The notes beneath the pieces are model-generated. The model had not been told where the DNA came from. It saw only the letters and a program-made list of their open reading frames with translations, and searched no databases. The position numbers and the translations under genes are program-made. DNA of 64,000 nt from Synanceia verrucosa. Lineage: Eukaryota > Chordata > Actinopteri > Perciformes > Synanceiidae. This document shows positions 47,665-57,684 of this stretch, piece after piece. Positions within the stretch are counted from its first letter, which is position 1, and each line of letters starts with the position of its first letter. The DNA lies in the NCBI GenBank assembly GCA_029721515.1, contig CM056554.1, forward strand, positions 28,217,736 through 28,281,735, read 5' to 3'.

Positions 47665-48250
47665 GACAGCGTCATCCACCCCGATGTCAGGTTGATAGGC
47701 GAACTGCAGCGGATCCATAAAGGGGCGCAGGTGGCTGAGGACCAGTCTCTCCAAGGTCTTCATGAGGTGAGACGTCAGCGCCACCGGCCTGTAGCAGTTG
47801 AGTTCCTTGGGGTGTAGAGTCCTTGGAACCGGGACCAGACAAGATGTTTTCCACAGCTGTGGCACTCTCCCCAGCCTCAGACTCAGGTTGAACAGGTGCT
47901 GAACAATCCCACAGAGCTGGTCAGCACAGGACTTGAGGAGCCTGGGGGAGATGATGTCTGGACCTGCTGCTTTCCTCACCTTCAACCTCCTCAGTTGGTT
48001 CCTCACCTGGAGTGAGGTGAAGGACAAGTTGGAGGGGTGGGGGGTAGGACGTCAGAATGTGCAGAGGAGAGGGGAGGGGGCAGGGCAGGAAGTGGTGTAA
48101 AGATGATGACTGGAGGTGAGCTGAGGGTGGAGGAGGTGCAGACAGTAGGGGGTGCAGACAGGGGGGATTGCTGCAGAAAGGACTGGACGGGGGGAGGGGA
48201 GGCAGATACGATAAAGGACATCATGTTCACAACAGGGAACTCAAAAAAAA
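47665..48250 (-). mobile_element. Outer LINE of second nest, 5' part
   Basis: Minus-strand RT fingers (47653-48027): LQVRNQLRRLKVRKAAGPD, CLVPVPRTLHPKELNCYRPV, ALTSHLMKTLERLVLSHLRP and FAYQPDIGVDDAVT, where it is cut by the inner LINE. Joining to 43525 restores the usual order (VDDAV... then HLEKAGSTVRIMFFDFSSAF). Upstream (48003-48269) is a Pro/Ser-rich linker. The endonuclease is missing: 5'-truncated. Confidence 0.85.
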
Positions 48251-49800
48251 CCCAAACTAATATACACATTCAAAATGATGGGTTGAAATCTACTGGATTT
48301 ATTGATGGAGTACCCATTGGTAGAAAACCACCCAGTGTGTGTTAATATTTATTTCACTGTGCATCATTCTGCTAGTTTCTCATACTATAACAGACAAGAC
48401 TTTCAGCTTGTTGTGTCTAACACTGGAGGAATAAAATGCATGTAAGTTTAGCTAAATAATATGAGCAGAAACATCACAAATATTCATGGTAAATAATGAT
48501 TGTGGAAATACCATATTGTGTTTTTTCACATTTTACAATGATATTCAACAGACAACATTTATTTGAGTTAAAATGAACATGAAATACAATCAAATGTACA
48601 AATTACGACTATACTATACACTATACTATACTATTAAACACGTAAAAAGATAAATAATAGCAAATGATGAACATATGTTGTGGTGTTGTATGTTTCATGT
48701 CCAGTGACTGTTGATCACATCTGAGATGAAGTTTGTCGTGACACAAAACAATGAACACATTAAATACAATATTCTTCCCTACTGATAAGTTAAGGTGACA
48801 TTGTTCAGCGTTGGCTGTGGTTGTTAAAATATCCATAACACAAATACATTTAAATAAAATGAATCCGGTATTTTTGACACACCTCACAGCACAGTTTTAA
48901 TAATTAATAAGGTCCAGTCTTAAAACATCAAGCAGCAAAAATCCTGTAAAATTTTAAATTTCAGTCCAAACAACAACAATGTTTTGCAGGAAACCAACAA
49001 CTCCTTCAAAATAAGAGTCCTCTCTCTGTGTTTGTTTGTAATTCTGCATCCAAATGTTTCAAAGAAAAGCACATTTATAAAAAACACTCTTGGATTCTCA
49101 CCATAGTCTTCATGTAAAATGACAACTTTCTGAAAACATACCTTGTATAAATAGTTTATCAGTTTGAACTACTGGCTTTGATCATTTTTGAACTGACCAT
49201 TAATAAGAAGTGCTGATCTATAAAGCCAATTATTTAATAACCACTACTAAAGCCTTTAGTTACAGCTTATATGTTATATAAATATGCTATATAGATTATT
49301 TTACTCTTTACTTGCTTTACATTATATGTCTTTTTTATCATGGTTTTGTTGCTTTTACTGCTTATATTCACTTCTGTCTCACTCATGTTGTATCTACATG
49401 ACTCTGCTTTACTTTCATCTCAGCCCATATTTTTTTTAATTTGTGTAATTTGAGATTCGCTTCTTCTTTTCTAATAATTGTGCAGCACTTTGGTCAATGG
49501 AGGTTGTTTGAAATGTGATATAGAAATAAACCTTAATGTTGAGGGGAGAAAAATACGAAAAGTAAAAGACAACATTGGTTGCTTCCAAAAGGTTTACCTC
49601 TGTTTCTCTTAGATACCTTAGCTCAGGACTTAGTGGGGACCAAACCAGAGCTTAAAGGATGACTATCTCAAATTGAGTCTGTAGAGTCTAAACAAGGAGC
49701 AGTGGGTTCGATCAAAGAACCTCTTTAGATCATTTGTTGTGATCAGATGACAAAATAATTACTCCTGCAGCAGCACCAAACCTCTTCCTCACTAACTGTT
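48251..49800. other. AT-rich intergenic DNA
   Basis: No gene or named repeat recognised. The ORF at 48621-48887 (-) has no signature. Confidence 0.5.
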
Positions 49801-49804
49801 GAGC

Positions 49805-50300
49805 AAGCTAGCTGCTAGTCAGTGATGGAGGCTTATCATGCTAGCTGCTAGTTAGTTCGCTGCTATCCAGTGATGGAGGCTGAGCATGCTAGCTGCTAGT
49901 CATTGATGGAGGCTGAGCATGCTAGCTACTAGTCAGCTAGCTGCTGTCCAGTGATGGAGGCTGATCATGCTAGCTGCTAGTCATTTAGCTACTATCCAGT
50001 GATGGAGGCTGATCATGCTAGCTGCTAGTCAACTAGCTGCTATCAAGTGATGGAGGCTGATCATGCTAGCTGCTAGTCAGCTAGCTGCTAGTCATTGATG
50101 GAGGCTGATCAGGCTAGCTGCTAGTCAGCTAGCTGCTGTCCAGTGATGGAGGCTGATCATGCTAGCTGCTAGTCAGTTAGCTACTATCCAGTGATGAAGG
50201 CTGATAATGCTAGCTGCTAGTCAGCTAGCTGCTGTCCAGTGATGGAGGCTGATCATGCTAGCTGCTTGTCAGCTAGCTGCTAGTCAGCAATGGAGGCTGT
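49805..50300. repeat. About 48-bp minisatellite rich in GCTAGC
   Basis: Roughly ten irregular copies of 'tgatggaggctgatcatgct' plus 'agctgctagtcagctagctg' and 'ctgtccag'. The unit contains overlapping palindromes (TGATCA, GCTAGC, AGCTAGCT). Intergenic. Confidence 0.9.
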
Positions 50301-50544
50301 CCTCCCACAGGGACTGTTCTGAAGAGGCAATGGTTGAAGGACATGTTGTTTGTGGATGGATGGGTCGAGTTTGGAGGATGGCTCGTCACCGTCTGTGCCC
50401 AGATCCTGCCATGGAGACGAACAGTGAAGTCAAGTTTTCAGTTCATTTAATTTTTCTGCTCAGTATTGCACATACAAATGTTGCACTATCTCTCTGCACA
50501 GCCCATATTTTGTTATTATTGTTTGTACTATATATACAGTATAT

Positions 50545-50840
50545 ATGGGGGGGGGGGGTGATGGCTGGAGCCTATCCCAGCTGTCTTACGGCGGAATGTA
50601 GGGTACACCCTAGACACGTCGCCACCTCATCGCAGGGCACATAGAGACAGACAACCACTCACACTCACATTCACACTCACACCTATGGTCAATTTAAATT
50701 AGCCAATTAACCTAATCCCCATGCATGTTTTTGGATAGTGGGAGGAAGCCGGAGTACCCAGAGAGAACCCACACAGACACGTGGAGAACATGCAAACTCC
50801 ACACAGAAAGGCCCCGGGCCCGGGATTCGAACCCGAATTC
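50545..50840 (+). repeat. Dispersed fish repeat
   Basis: After a G-run come 'ggctggagcctatcccagct', 'agggtacaccctagacacgt', 'ggaggaagccggagtaccca' and 'gggattcgaacccgaa', a set of words that recurs in very many fish genome sequences. A weak fragment of the same family in the opposite orientation is at about 63270-63340. Its class is not certain to me. Confidence 0.7.
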
Positions 50841-51456
50841 GGTCCGAATCAGAGACCAACTTGTTACAGTGTTGCAAATTGCCTCGAGTTTGGTTTGTGT
50901 CACACGGCACAAGCGGACCAAAATGTGTGACGCGCGGGGAAACTGCTCTCTAATTGGTCAGAATTTCCTTGTGGAAAAACTCCACGAGCAGACTCCAGAG
51001 CGCTACTTTTCAATTTTACAATGGAGGTAAAGCTACGTGGGTTGCTCTTATTCCTGGTCATCGTGTATTACATAATTTGCACTTATCACTGTAGCAAACG
51101 GTACAGTTTGAAAATGATGCAAGGCTGAGGCTGGAAAATAATGTCATGATGCACTGGAGTCACTGACGATGCATATCAAGTTCAGGCAGAGGCGCGCATT
51201 AATCCTTCTGAAATAATGCACAGTGCAGCTGGCTACGGGAGGCGGTTTAGTCCAAAACAGGCAATGCACCCTGCATTTCGGTTAGATCATGTTCTCATCA
51301 CAATCGAACCGCACCAGAGTTGGCTGTTTGTTTGTTGTGGTGCGCACCCCAGTGCGATTGATGTGTTCACACCTTCCCAAACGAACCACACCAACAGAAT
51401 AAACGCCCCAGGGTTCCATTCAACCGAACTAAACAAGGCAGGTGTGAAAACGCCCT
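50841..51456. mobile_element. MITE with GGGCGTTTTCACACCTG terminus, left end missing
   Basis: The right end on the minus strand is AGGGCGTTTTCACACCTGCC followed by a TTCGGTT-rich subterminal region, as in fish MITEs of the 'gttcggtccgaacc' type. The left part starts at 'attcggtccgaatcagagac'; the outer left terminus appears replaced by the neighbouring repeat. Its right end lies in the last visible exon of the channel gene. Confidence 0.6.
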
Positions 51457-51927
51457 GAGAGTACCTGTGAGGCTGAGGTCGGTGTCCTTTCTGTCAGGCT
51501 GATCCTCTGTGGGAGCTGAGGACTTCCTGTCTGAGAAGGGTTTAGGGTGGAGGACAGGGACAATGGAGGACTCCCTGTCTGAGGAGGGACAGAGGAAGAC
51601 TGGGTGGAGGGGGGAGCAGGAGAAGAGGAGGTGTTCAGGGGGAAGCTTGGGGAGGAAAACAGTGACTGATATGAAGAGTGGATCAGAGGAGGAGAGGCAT
51701 AAAGATGGAGGACAGAAGAACCAAAATCCAAAGAGTCACTTTCTGGTTCCAGTTGCTGAAGGACCTGATCTTGGTTTTCACTGGACAGTTGGTGCTGGGG
51801 GTCGGTGGGGGACGAGGGTGCATTAGGTGTTGATGTCAGGGTGCTGTAGGAGGGTGGGATCATTGGCATCTGCCTCTGCAACAGCTGCATGATGGTCCTG
51901 ATGTCTGCAGACATGCAAGACTCCAGT
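51429..51927 (-). CDS. kcnh2: ERG-type K+ channel, last visible exon (C-terminal tail)
   Basis: After acceptor gttttccag it completes an Arg codon and reads LESCMSADIRTIMQLLQRQM, then PMIPPSYSTLTS and a Ser/Pro-rich tail. KCNH2 has the same order (LETRLSAD..TVLQLLQRQM..PP.YS). This is the second half of the tetramerising coiled coil. Near the end RISLTERTPTSASQ resembles the ERG RRLSLP...TSQ stretch, but the usual HRHGSDPG-type end is missing. The frame instead runs into MITE sequence (LSGRFHTCLV, stop at 51429-51431). A possible donor (CACAG|gtactc) lies just before, so the coding end may be about 51465 with a further exon. Confidence 0.85.
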
Positions 51928-53085
<1,158 letters not shown>

Positions 53086-53323
53086 AGGCATCATGGGATA
53101 AGGCTATGATGTCAACCTGGAAGGGAGAGAGTAATTAGTATTGTTAGAGTACATTTAGTTGAAGTAATATTTATTTTATATTTGACTTGTAGCAGCAGGA
53201 TTATATTGTTTCTGTTCTTCTCTGTCTAAAACAATTGTGGGGAAAAAAGTTCAAAGTTCAATAATTCATAGTAAATGAATTAAGAATTATTAAGACATTT
53301 TTAGTGTTTCTTTCTTCCCATGA

Positions 53324-53367
<44 letters not shown>

Positions 53368-53387
53368 TATACAACAGAATGAATGAA

Positions 53388-54410
53388 CTTGATGAACAAC
53401 TTTTGCTGATTAAGCCTCCTTGCAATATCAGAACAATCCCCCGATCTCTGCAGCAAAGAAAATTCTGGAGGGCTTCTGAATGGCAGAACTGGTTGCTGTT
53501 TTAGACTATATTTGTGCTAAGAGGATTTCTGCCCCAGATATTTTACCAGCACTAGTTAGTCCTTGTCACATTTATGTTTTTAATTTGCAAGGACATTATT
53601 ACAACAGAGGACGTAAAAAAATATGAAAAACTTGTCGCAGATTTTGTGAAACAATTTGAAACACTGCATGGCAAGACCCATGTGTCTTTTAATGTACATT
53701 TATGTCTTCATTTGCCAGAAACTGTTAGTAATTAGGGACTTTTGTGGGCTCATTCTGTGTATATTTTTGAGTCATTTAATGATGAAATTCTAAAAATGTT
53801 TAATGGCACTCAGTATGTGCCCCTACAGATAATGAAACAATTCACCTATTGGCAAGTAATGCCTCTTTTGAGAAATGATGCACTGAGAAATGCTGTTCCT
53901 GAATGCATCCACCTATTTTGTAACTTAACTGGCTGAAAAAGACTGAAGCAGTTTGAAAGAGTAGGTGATCAACTTGTTATGCTTGGTTTGCATTATTCTT
54001 GATCATGGTCATGAGAGAGCATCTTTCAGTCACCACGGAAACAGTGGTGAAAATATTCAGTCGACTTCTAGTCAGCGGAGAGCTGTATTACTCACAGGAG
54101 TTCACAAGAGTAGTGAAAAGCAACAGCTTCACTGTGCTGCTGCAAAATGGAAACCTTGTCACTGTGTACTATTACGTTGTTGTAGAGCAATATGGTGGGA
54201 GAAAATGCTTTGCTTTTGGAAGGAAGTATGATAGATCACATGGTACACTGATAAACGTCAAACATGTAGTTGGTCTGAAAAGGGAATTCCGGGGAAGAAA
54301 ACAGATGTTTGATGTGACACTGTTCAAAAGAAAATGTATGCTGATTGATCTGCCACAGTATGCAAGCCTCTATGCATGCATACCTTCAAGATGCAGTGTG
54401 GAGGATTAAA
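53388..54410 (+). pseudogene. CACTA (EnSpm) transposase C-terminal remnant
   Basis: Reading with stops gives LDEQLLLIKPPCNIRTIPRS, KFWRASEWQNWLLF, VSFNVHLCLHLPETVSN and then (53742-53936) WAHSVYIFESFNDEILKMFN, GTQYVPLQIMKQF. This is the DUF4218-type region found after the transposase in fish and plant CACTA elements. The frame at 53999-54409 (VVKIFSRLLVSGELYYSQEF, then VTVYYYVVVEQYGG and FRGRKQMFDVTLFKRK) fits the element's C-terminal segment. Stops (about 53503, 53735, 53934) inactivate it. The catalytic core is absent. Confidence 0.7.
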
Positions 54411-54549
54411 CTGCAATATGTGTAGTGGAAGTGTGTCTTCACTGTATCTTCTTTATCTACAGTATCTTTATGTAGCTATTCCATGCATGGTCCGTTCATA
54501 TTGTTATGGTTGTTTATTTGGAAAGAGTAAAATGTAAAGAAAAAACAAA

Positions 54550-54865
54550 AAGATTTTTATACGGTGCAACATAATATCAATATATACCCATGTATGTCAC
54601 AATATGTTTCCATATACGTATGCATATATTGGAGCATATATAGAACATAATTATATGTAAAAATATATAGTGCTCTTTTTGGTCTTGACTGCAATATATT
54701 TTCTTATATGTATCAGTATATACCCATATGTTTTCTATGAATATATTGCAATATATTGGAAAATATAAATACTAAATATCATATATGGGAATATATTGCC
54801 TAATATATAGCATGATATTTTCCAATATACTGCAATATATATTTTTTCGTAAGGGACGGTACAGT
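54550..54865. repeat. AT-rich subterminal repeats, probable end of the CACTA element
   Basis: Many near-copies of 'caatatattg' and 'ccaatatactgcaatatat' in both orientations, ending at 'ttttttcgtaagggacgg'. Arrays of short motifs near the ends are usual for CACTA elements, and the position just after the transposase remnant fits. The other end was not found. Confidence 0.45.
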
Positions 54866-54928
54866 ATTTTACACAGAGTTATATGGATATTAAGGGTATT
54901 AAGGTTATCTCCACTACTGATGGCCCAC

Positions 54929-55202
54929 CTGTTGATCTGTTGCTGCAGCGCATCCAGCCTCTTCTCCAGCTCCACCTTCTGCTTCCGAGAAGTGATGGTT
55001 GGAGGAGGAGGAGGACGAGGAGGAGGAGGAGGGCTGGATGGATGGACAGAGGAGGAGGGCAGGTCAAAGAGCTGCTGAGGAGGAGGTGAAGGGAGGCTGT
55101 AGGAGTAGGGCACCTCCTGGTATCTCTGCTCCTCTTGAGCTGCCACCTGCTGCCAAACCCTCTGACCCTCTGAGCCCCAGAAGCTAAAGATGTTGGACAC
55201 TC
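54929..55202 (-). CDS. kcnh2: ERG-type K+ channel exon, tail and first half of coiled coil
   Basis: 274 bases, acceptor gtgtcctcag and donor gtgggc, phase 1 in and phase 2 out. It opens GVSNIFSFWGSEGQRVW, a motif that in mammals I know only from the KCNH2 tail, then QRYQEVPYSY, a Pro-rich stretch (SPPPPPRPPPPP) and VELEKRLDALQQQIN, the start of the C-terminal tetramerisation coiled coil (KCNH2: ESRLDALQRQLN). Cytoplasmic. The Pro-rich part is longer than in mammals. Confidence 0.92.
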
Positions 55203-55282
55203 CTGAGGACACAGTGTCCACCACTGTCACCACCACATGAACTCTGTATTCCTGTGCTCTCATCATGCCGCTCCACACTCAC

Positions 55283-55401
55283 CTGGTAAAGGGTTACAGG
55301 TGTTCCCACCTCTCTTAGCAGCATCCAGGTGCCAGGTGTGAGGAGGGCTGGTCATCTCAGAGTCATCCCCCTCATCATCAGTGGAGAACACAGGGCCGTA
55401 C
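55283..55401 (-). CDS. kcnh2: ERG-type K+ channel exon, tail
   Basis: 119 bases, acceptor taacccatag and donor gtgagt, phase 2 in and phase 1 out. It reads YGPVFSTDDEGDDSEMTSPP, then a basic stretch and GNTCNPLPG. The last motif joins to GVSNIFSFWG exactly as SDTCNPLSG...GVSNIFSFWG does in KCNH2, which fixes both frame and splice sites. The acidic DDEGDDSE run is a likely phosphorylation-type region (inference). Confidence 0.9.
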
Positions 55402-55479
55402 CTATGGGTTAGATCAGAGGGTTACCTTCAGTGCTTACTTAGTGTGGCTTCGGGAGGGGAGCATGGCAGCAGGTCTTAC

Positions 55480-55564
55480 AGAGTATGTTTGTGATCGTCT
55501 TGGTGGCAGCCGGCTCGCTGCTCCCAGGTACTGTGTCTCCTCCTGCACCTGTAGGAAGCTCTAC
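55480..55564 (-). CDS. kcnh2: ERG-type K+ channel exon, weakly conserved linker
   Basis: Placed by phase: 85 bases between acceptor atcagcag and donor gtaaga fit phase 1 in and phase 2 out, and encode a basic segment (YRCRRRHSTWEQRAGCHQDD). A NAGNAG acceptor (tcatcagcag) allows one extra Gln. There is no strong family match, and the acceptor has few pyrimidines, so this is the least certain exon of the chain. Confidence 0.55.
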
Positions 55565-55851
55565 CTGCTGATGATAGCATTCATCTGATTAGCTGCACTA
55601 GCATTAGCTTAGCTTGTAGCTGCTAGCTCAAACTGGAACTACTTCCCTGATATTTTAACTGTTTTTACACAAGGTGCATATTAGAGTTTGATGAGTTTTT
55701 CAAAATAAAAGCAACCATTCAGAATCATATTATTGTTGTTCTTCTCCATGATGGAAGCAGGAAGCAGGAAGCTGTGTTACTTTGACTTTAATTTAATCAA
55801 GATTAAGGCTGACAGTCCTCCTTTCTTTCTTCTTAAAGGAATAACTGCTAC

Positions 55852-55951
55852 CTGTGTGAGTGGAGGAGCGTTTGGCTTTCCTCTGAGCTCGGCTGAATCC
55901 TTCACTGTCAGATTTATCTCCACTCAGGTGAGCCACAGCTTCATTATTCAC
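55852..55951 (-). CDS. kcnh2: ERG-type K+ channel exon, tail after CNBHD
   Basis: 100 bases, acceptor ctctgcctgcag and donor gtagca, phase 0 in and phase 1 out. It reads VNNEAVAHLSGDKSDSEGFS then RAQRKAKRSS. ERG channels have ...GGFSRQRKRKLSFRRR at this point, so the EGFSRxQRKxKRSS stretch fits, although the KLSFRRR core has diverged. Confidence 0.8.
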
Positions 55952-56450
55952 CTGCAGGCAGAGATGATATGTTTTAAGCACAGTATGTAGGATGAATGCT
56001 GCAGAGTGGACCTGATGTTACATGATATTCAGATTCAACCCTGGACTCAGTTAGCTTCAACTTATTTCTCTGCACGGTTCTTTCCATAGTGCTTATATGT
56101 TATATATAACAACCTGAACCTGTCAGTAACAGAAACTCACTCAGCTCATGAATCAGTGTTACAAAGAGTTGCCCCCCTTGAGACACTTTCAGGATGAAAA
56201 ATAAACAGCACAGGAGGAAAAGACCCAAAAGCAGAACAGAGATGAAGTAATATTGTCATTAATATCCAAAAACCAAGTACAAAAACCAAGTACAAAAATA
56301 ATACTCAGAAGAGAAAAGGCGTAAAATACCCAACAGGAAGCTGGAAACAAAAGGCACTCAGGAGGCGGAAGCTATAAACAGACTACTGATCAATAATAAG
56401 CAAACAAAACATAATCCGTAGAAAATATGGTGTAACAAAAGTAAACATAC

Positions 56451-56522
56451 ATCTCTGAGATTAAAGGTGATCTCCAGGTTGGACCAGAAATATTCACAGA
56501 ATTCAGGATACATGGACAAAAC
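56451..56522 (-). CDS. kcnh2: ERG-type K+ channel exon, end of CNBHD
   Basis: Exactly 24 codons, acceptor tgtttgcag and donor gtatgt, phase 0. It reads VLSMYPEFCEYFWSNLEITF then NLRD. This is the C-terminal helix of the cyclic-nucleotide-binding homology domain plus the intrinsic-ligand segment; the family spelling is VLDMYPEF..(H/Y)FWS.LEITFNLRD. The Asp to Ser change in VLSMYP is unusual. Confidence 0.93.
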
Positions 56523-56646
56523 CTGCAAACACAAACAACAGGAAGTCAGCTGTTCATGTTCAGAGGAATAGATTCACAGACTTGGATGATTACGGGCAGG
56601 AAGACATGAATAAATTCTAATAATTGTAATGATAAACATGGGGTAC

Positions 56647-56768
56647 CTCCAGCATGTCCTCCCTGTGGATTTTGTGCAGATCACAGTGGGTCAGAGCTCT
56701 GACATCAGCTCTGGACTTTCCTGGCGCAGCATATCGATCGATTGGCTCCCCAAAGATATCGTTCTTCC
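56647..56768 (-). CDS. kcnh2: ERG-type K+ channel exon, CNBHD middle
   Basis: 122 bases, acceptor ctcctccag and donor gtaccc, phase 1 in and phase 0 out. It reads KNDIFGEPIDRYAAPGKSRA then DVRALTHCDLHKIHREDMLE. Conserved in all ERG channels (KNDIFGE....PGKS..DVRALTYCDLHKI.R.D.LE). The CNBHD does not bind cyclic nucleotide in this family but contacts the N-terminal eag domain and controls slow deactivation. Confidence 0.95.
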
Positions 56769-56832
56769 CTGGAGGAGGAGATCAGACAGTCAGGTGTTCA
56801 TGTCCTCCTCTGGGCACCTGGTAGAGCCACCA

Positions 56833-57063
56833 GCCTGAATCTGAACCTGTATCTGTAACCAAACCTGTACCTGTACCTGAACCTGAACCTGAACCTGAGA
56901 CTGACCCTGAGCATGTACCTGAACCTGAACCTGTACTTGAACCTGAACCTGTACCTATACCTAAACCTGTACCTGAGCATGTACCTGTACCTGAACCTGA
57001 ATCTGTACCTGAACCTGTACCTGCACCTGTACCCATACCTGAAACTGTACCTGTACCTGGGGC
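56833..57063. repeat. Hexanucleotide repeat (CCTGAA/CCTGTA)n
   Basis: About 38 units of ACCTGA/ACCTGT fill most of the 311-base intron between the exons at 57080-57244 and 56647-56768. Minus-strand ORFs made of Arg-Tyr or Gly-Thr repeats are by-products. Confidence 0.92.
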
Positions 57064-57079
57064 TCATGCATGCACCTAC

Positions 57080-57244
57080 CCAGTATGGCCACCACCACGT
57101 CTCCCTTCAGGATCTCTATGGATCCCCTGGAAATAAAGTACAGAGCTGAAATCAGGTCTCCAGCGTGGACCAGGGTGTCACCAGGAGGAGCGTGGGTGGT
57201 CTTGAACCTCATGGCGAGGGCCCTCAGACAGCCCTTTGTGGATC
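57080..57244 (-). CDS. kcnh2: ERG-type K+ channel exon, first half of CNBHD
   Basis: 165 bases, acceptor ggtgtctag and donor gtaggt, phase 1 at both ends. It reads STKGCLRALAMRFKTTHAPP, GDTLVHAGDLISALYFISRG, SIEILKGDVVVAIL. This is nearly identical to the ERG family and is the beta-roll of the CNBHD. The pore and C-linker exons must lie upstream on the minus strand beyond 64000, because none is visible between here and the window end, so the next intron exceeds 6.7 kb. KCNH2 is favoured over KCNH6/7 by the tail exons; a fish kcnh6 paralogue cannot be excluded. Confidence 0.95.
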
Positions 57245-57321
57245 CTAGACACCAGAATAGTAACACAACATGTCTCTCAATCTTTTCTTTCTATATGTAT
57301 ATATGATCTTTTCTTTCTATT

Positions 57322-57684
57322 ATACACTATATTGCCAAAAGTAAGGCTCACCTGCCTTGACTCGCATATGAATTTAAGTGACATCCCATTCCTAATCCAT
57401 AGGGTTCAATATGACATTGGTCCACCCTTTGCAGCTATAACAGCTTCAACTCTTCTGAGAAGGCTGTCCACAAGGTTTAGTGTGTTTATGGGAATTTTTG
57501 ACCATTCTTCCAGAAGTGTATTTGTGAGGTCACACACTGATGTTGGATGAGAAGGCCTGGCTCTCAGTCTCTGCTCTAATTCATCCCAAAGGTGTTCTAT
57601 CGGGTTGAGGTCAGGACTCTGTGCAGGCCAGTCAAGTTCATCCACACCAGACTCTGTCATCCATGTCTTTATGGACCTTGCTTT
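57322..57684 (-). mobile_element. Tc1 fragment, 3' end
   Basis: Terminal repeat 'cactatattgccaaaagtaa' at 57326 and minus-strand transposase end (57406-57660): MTESGVDELDWPAQSPDLNP, IEHLWDELEQRLRARPSHP, ending ...RRVEAVIAAKGGPMSY. Very similar to the Tc1 copy at 26388-27630. It is cut at 'ccttgcttt' (57684), where a LINE tail begins. Confidence 0.88.

Larger units (their letters stand above)
43909..47675 (-). pseudogene. LINE polyprotein: leader, 2A, Pro/Leu spacer, APE endonuclease, RT
   Basis: From the 5' side: LWGVVYLLLIVLLAGDVELN then PGP; 200 residues of PLLPGLP-type repeats; a TAA at 46935-46937; and, in the same frame, the endonuclease (LNIRSMISKREQLEHLI, LTETWLTSSSPEAAI, GKGGGVLIYVRDTLQC, MVLIGDFNINWDNKK, GLSDHNAIFF) and the start of RT (LKPSKAKDVYGLDTNFIK). 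A one-base shift at about 45270-45290 changes frame; the RT then runs 45147-43909 (FGFRANHSTETAINLFLEK, GAVFLDLKRAFDSVDHQILL, GVPQGSILGPLLFSLYINDL, QFYADDAVIF with YADD at 44740-44751). It would copy its own RNA at a nicked target. The ATG at 47675 lies in the outer LINE, so the true 5' end may be truncated. CR1/L2/Rex1-like supergroup; exact clade uncertain. Confidence 0.88.

Noticed and set aside
50400..50425. Possible missing channel C-terminal exon (RC gives LHGRIW...)
   Set aside because: Only a chance resemblance to the ERG terminus; no acceptor or further match.
54883..54928. Extension of the coiled-coil exon beyond 54929 (minus-strand frame continues RWAISSGD...)
   Set aside because: The donor gtgggc at 54928 and exact phase match to LESCMSAD at 51927 show that the exon ends there.
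54999..55187. Glu-rich + strand ORF
   Set aside because: Antisense of the Pro-rich channel exon 54929-55202.
56782..57067. Minus-strand Gly-Thr-Gly-Ser and Arg-Tyr-Arg-Phe repeat ORFs
   Set aside because: Hexanucleotide repeat in an intron; real exons with splice sites flank it.
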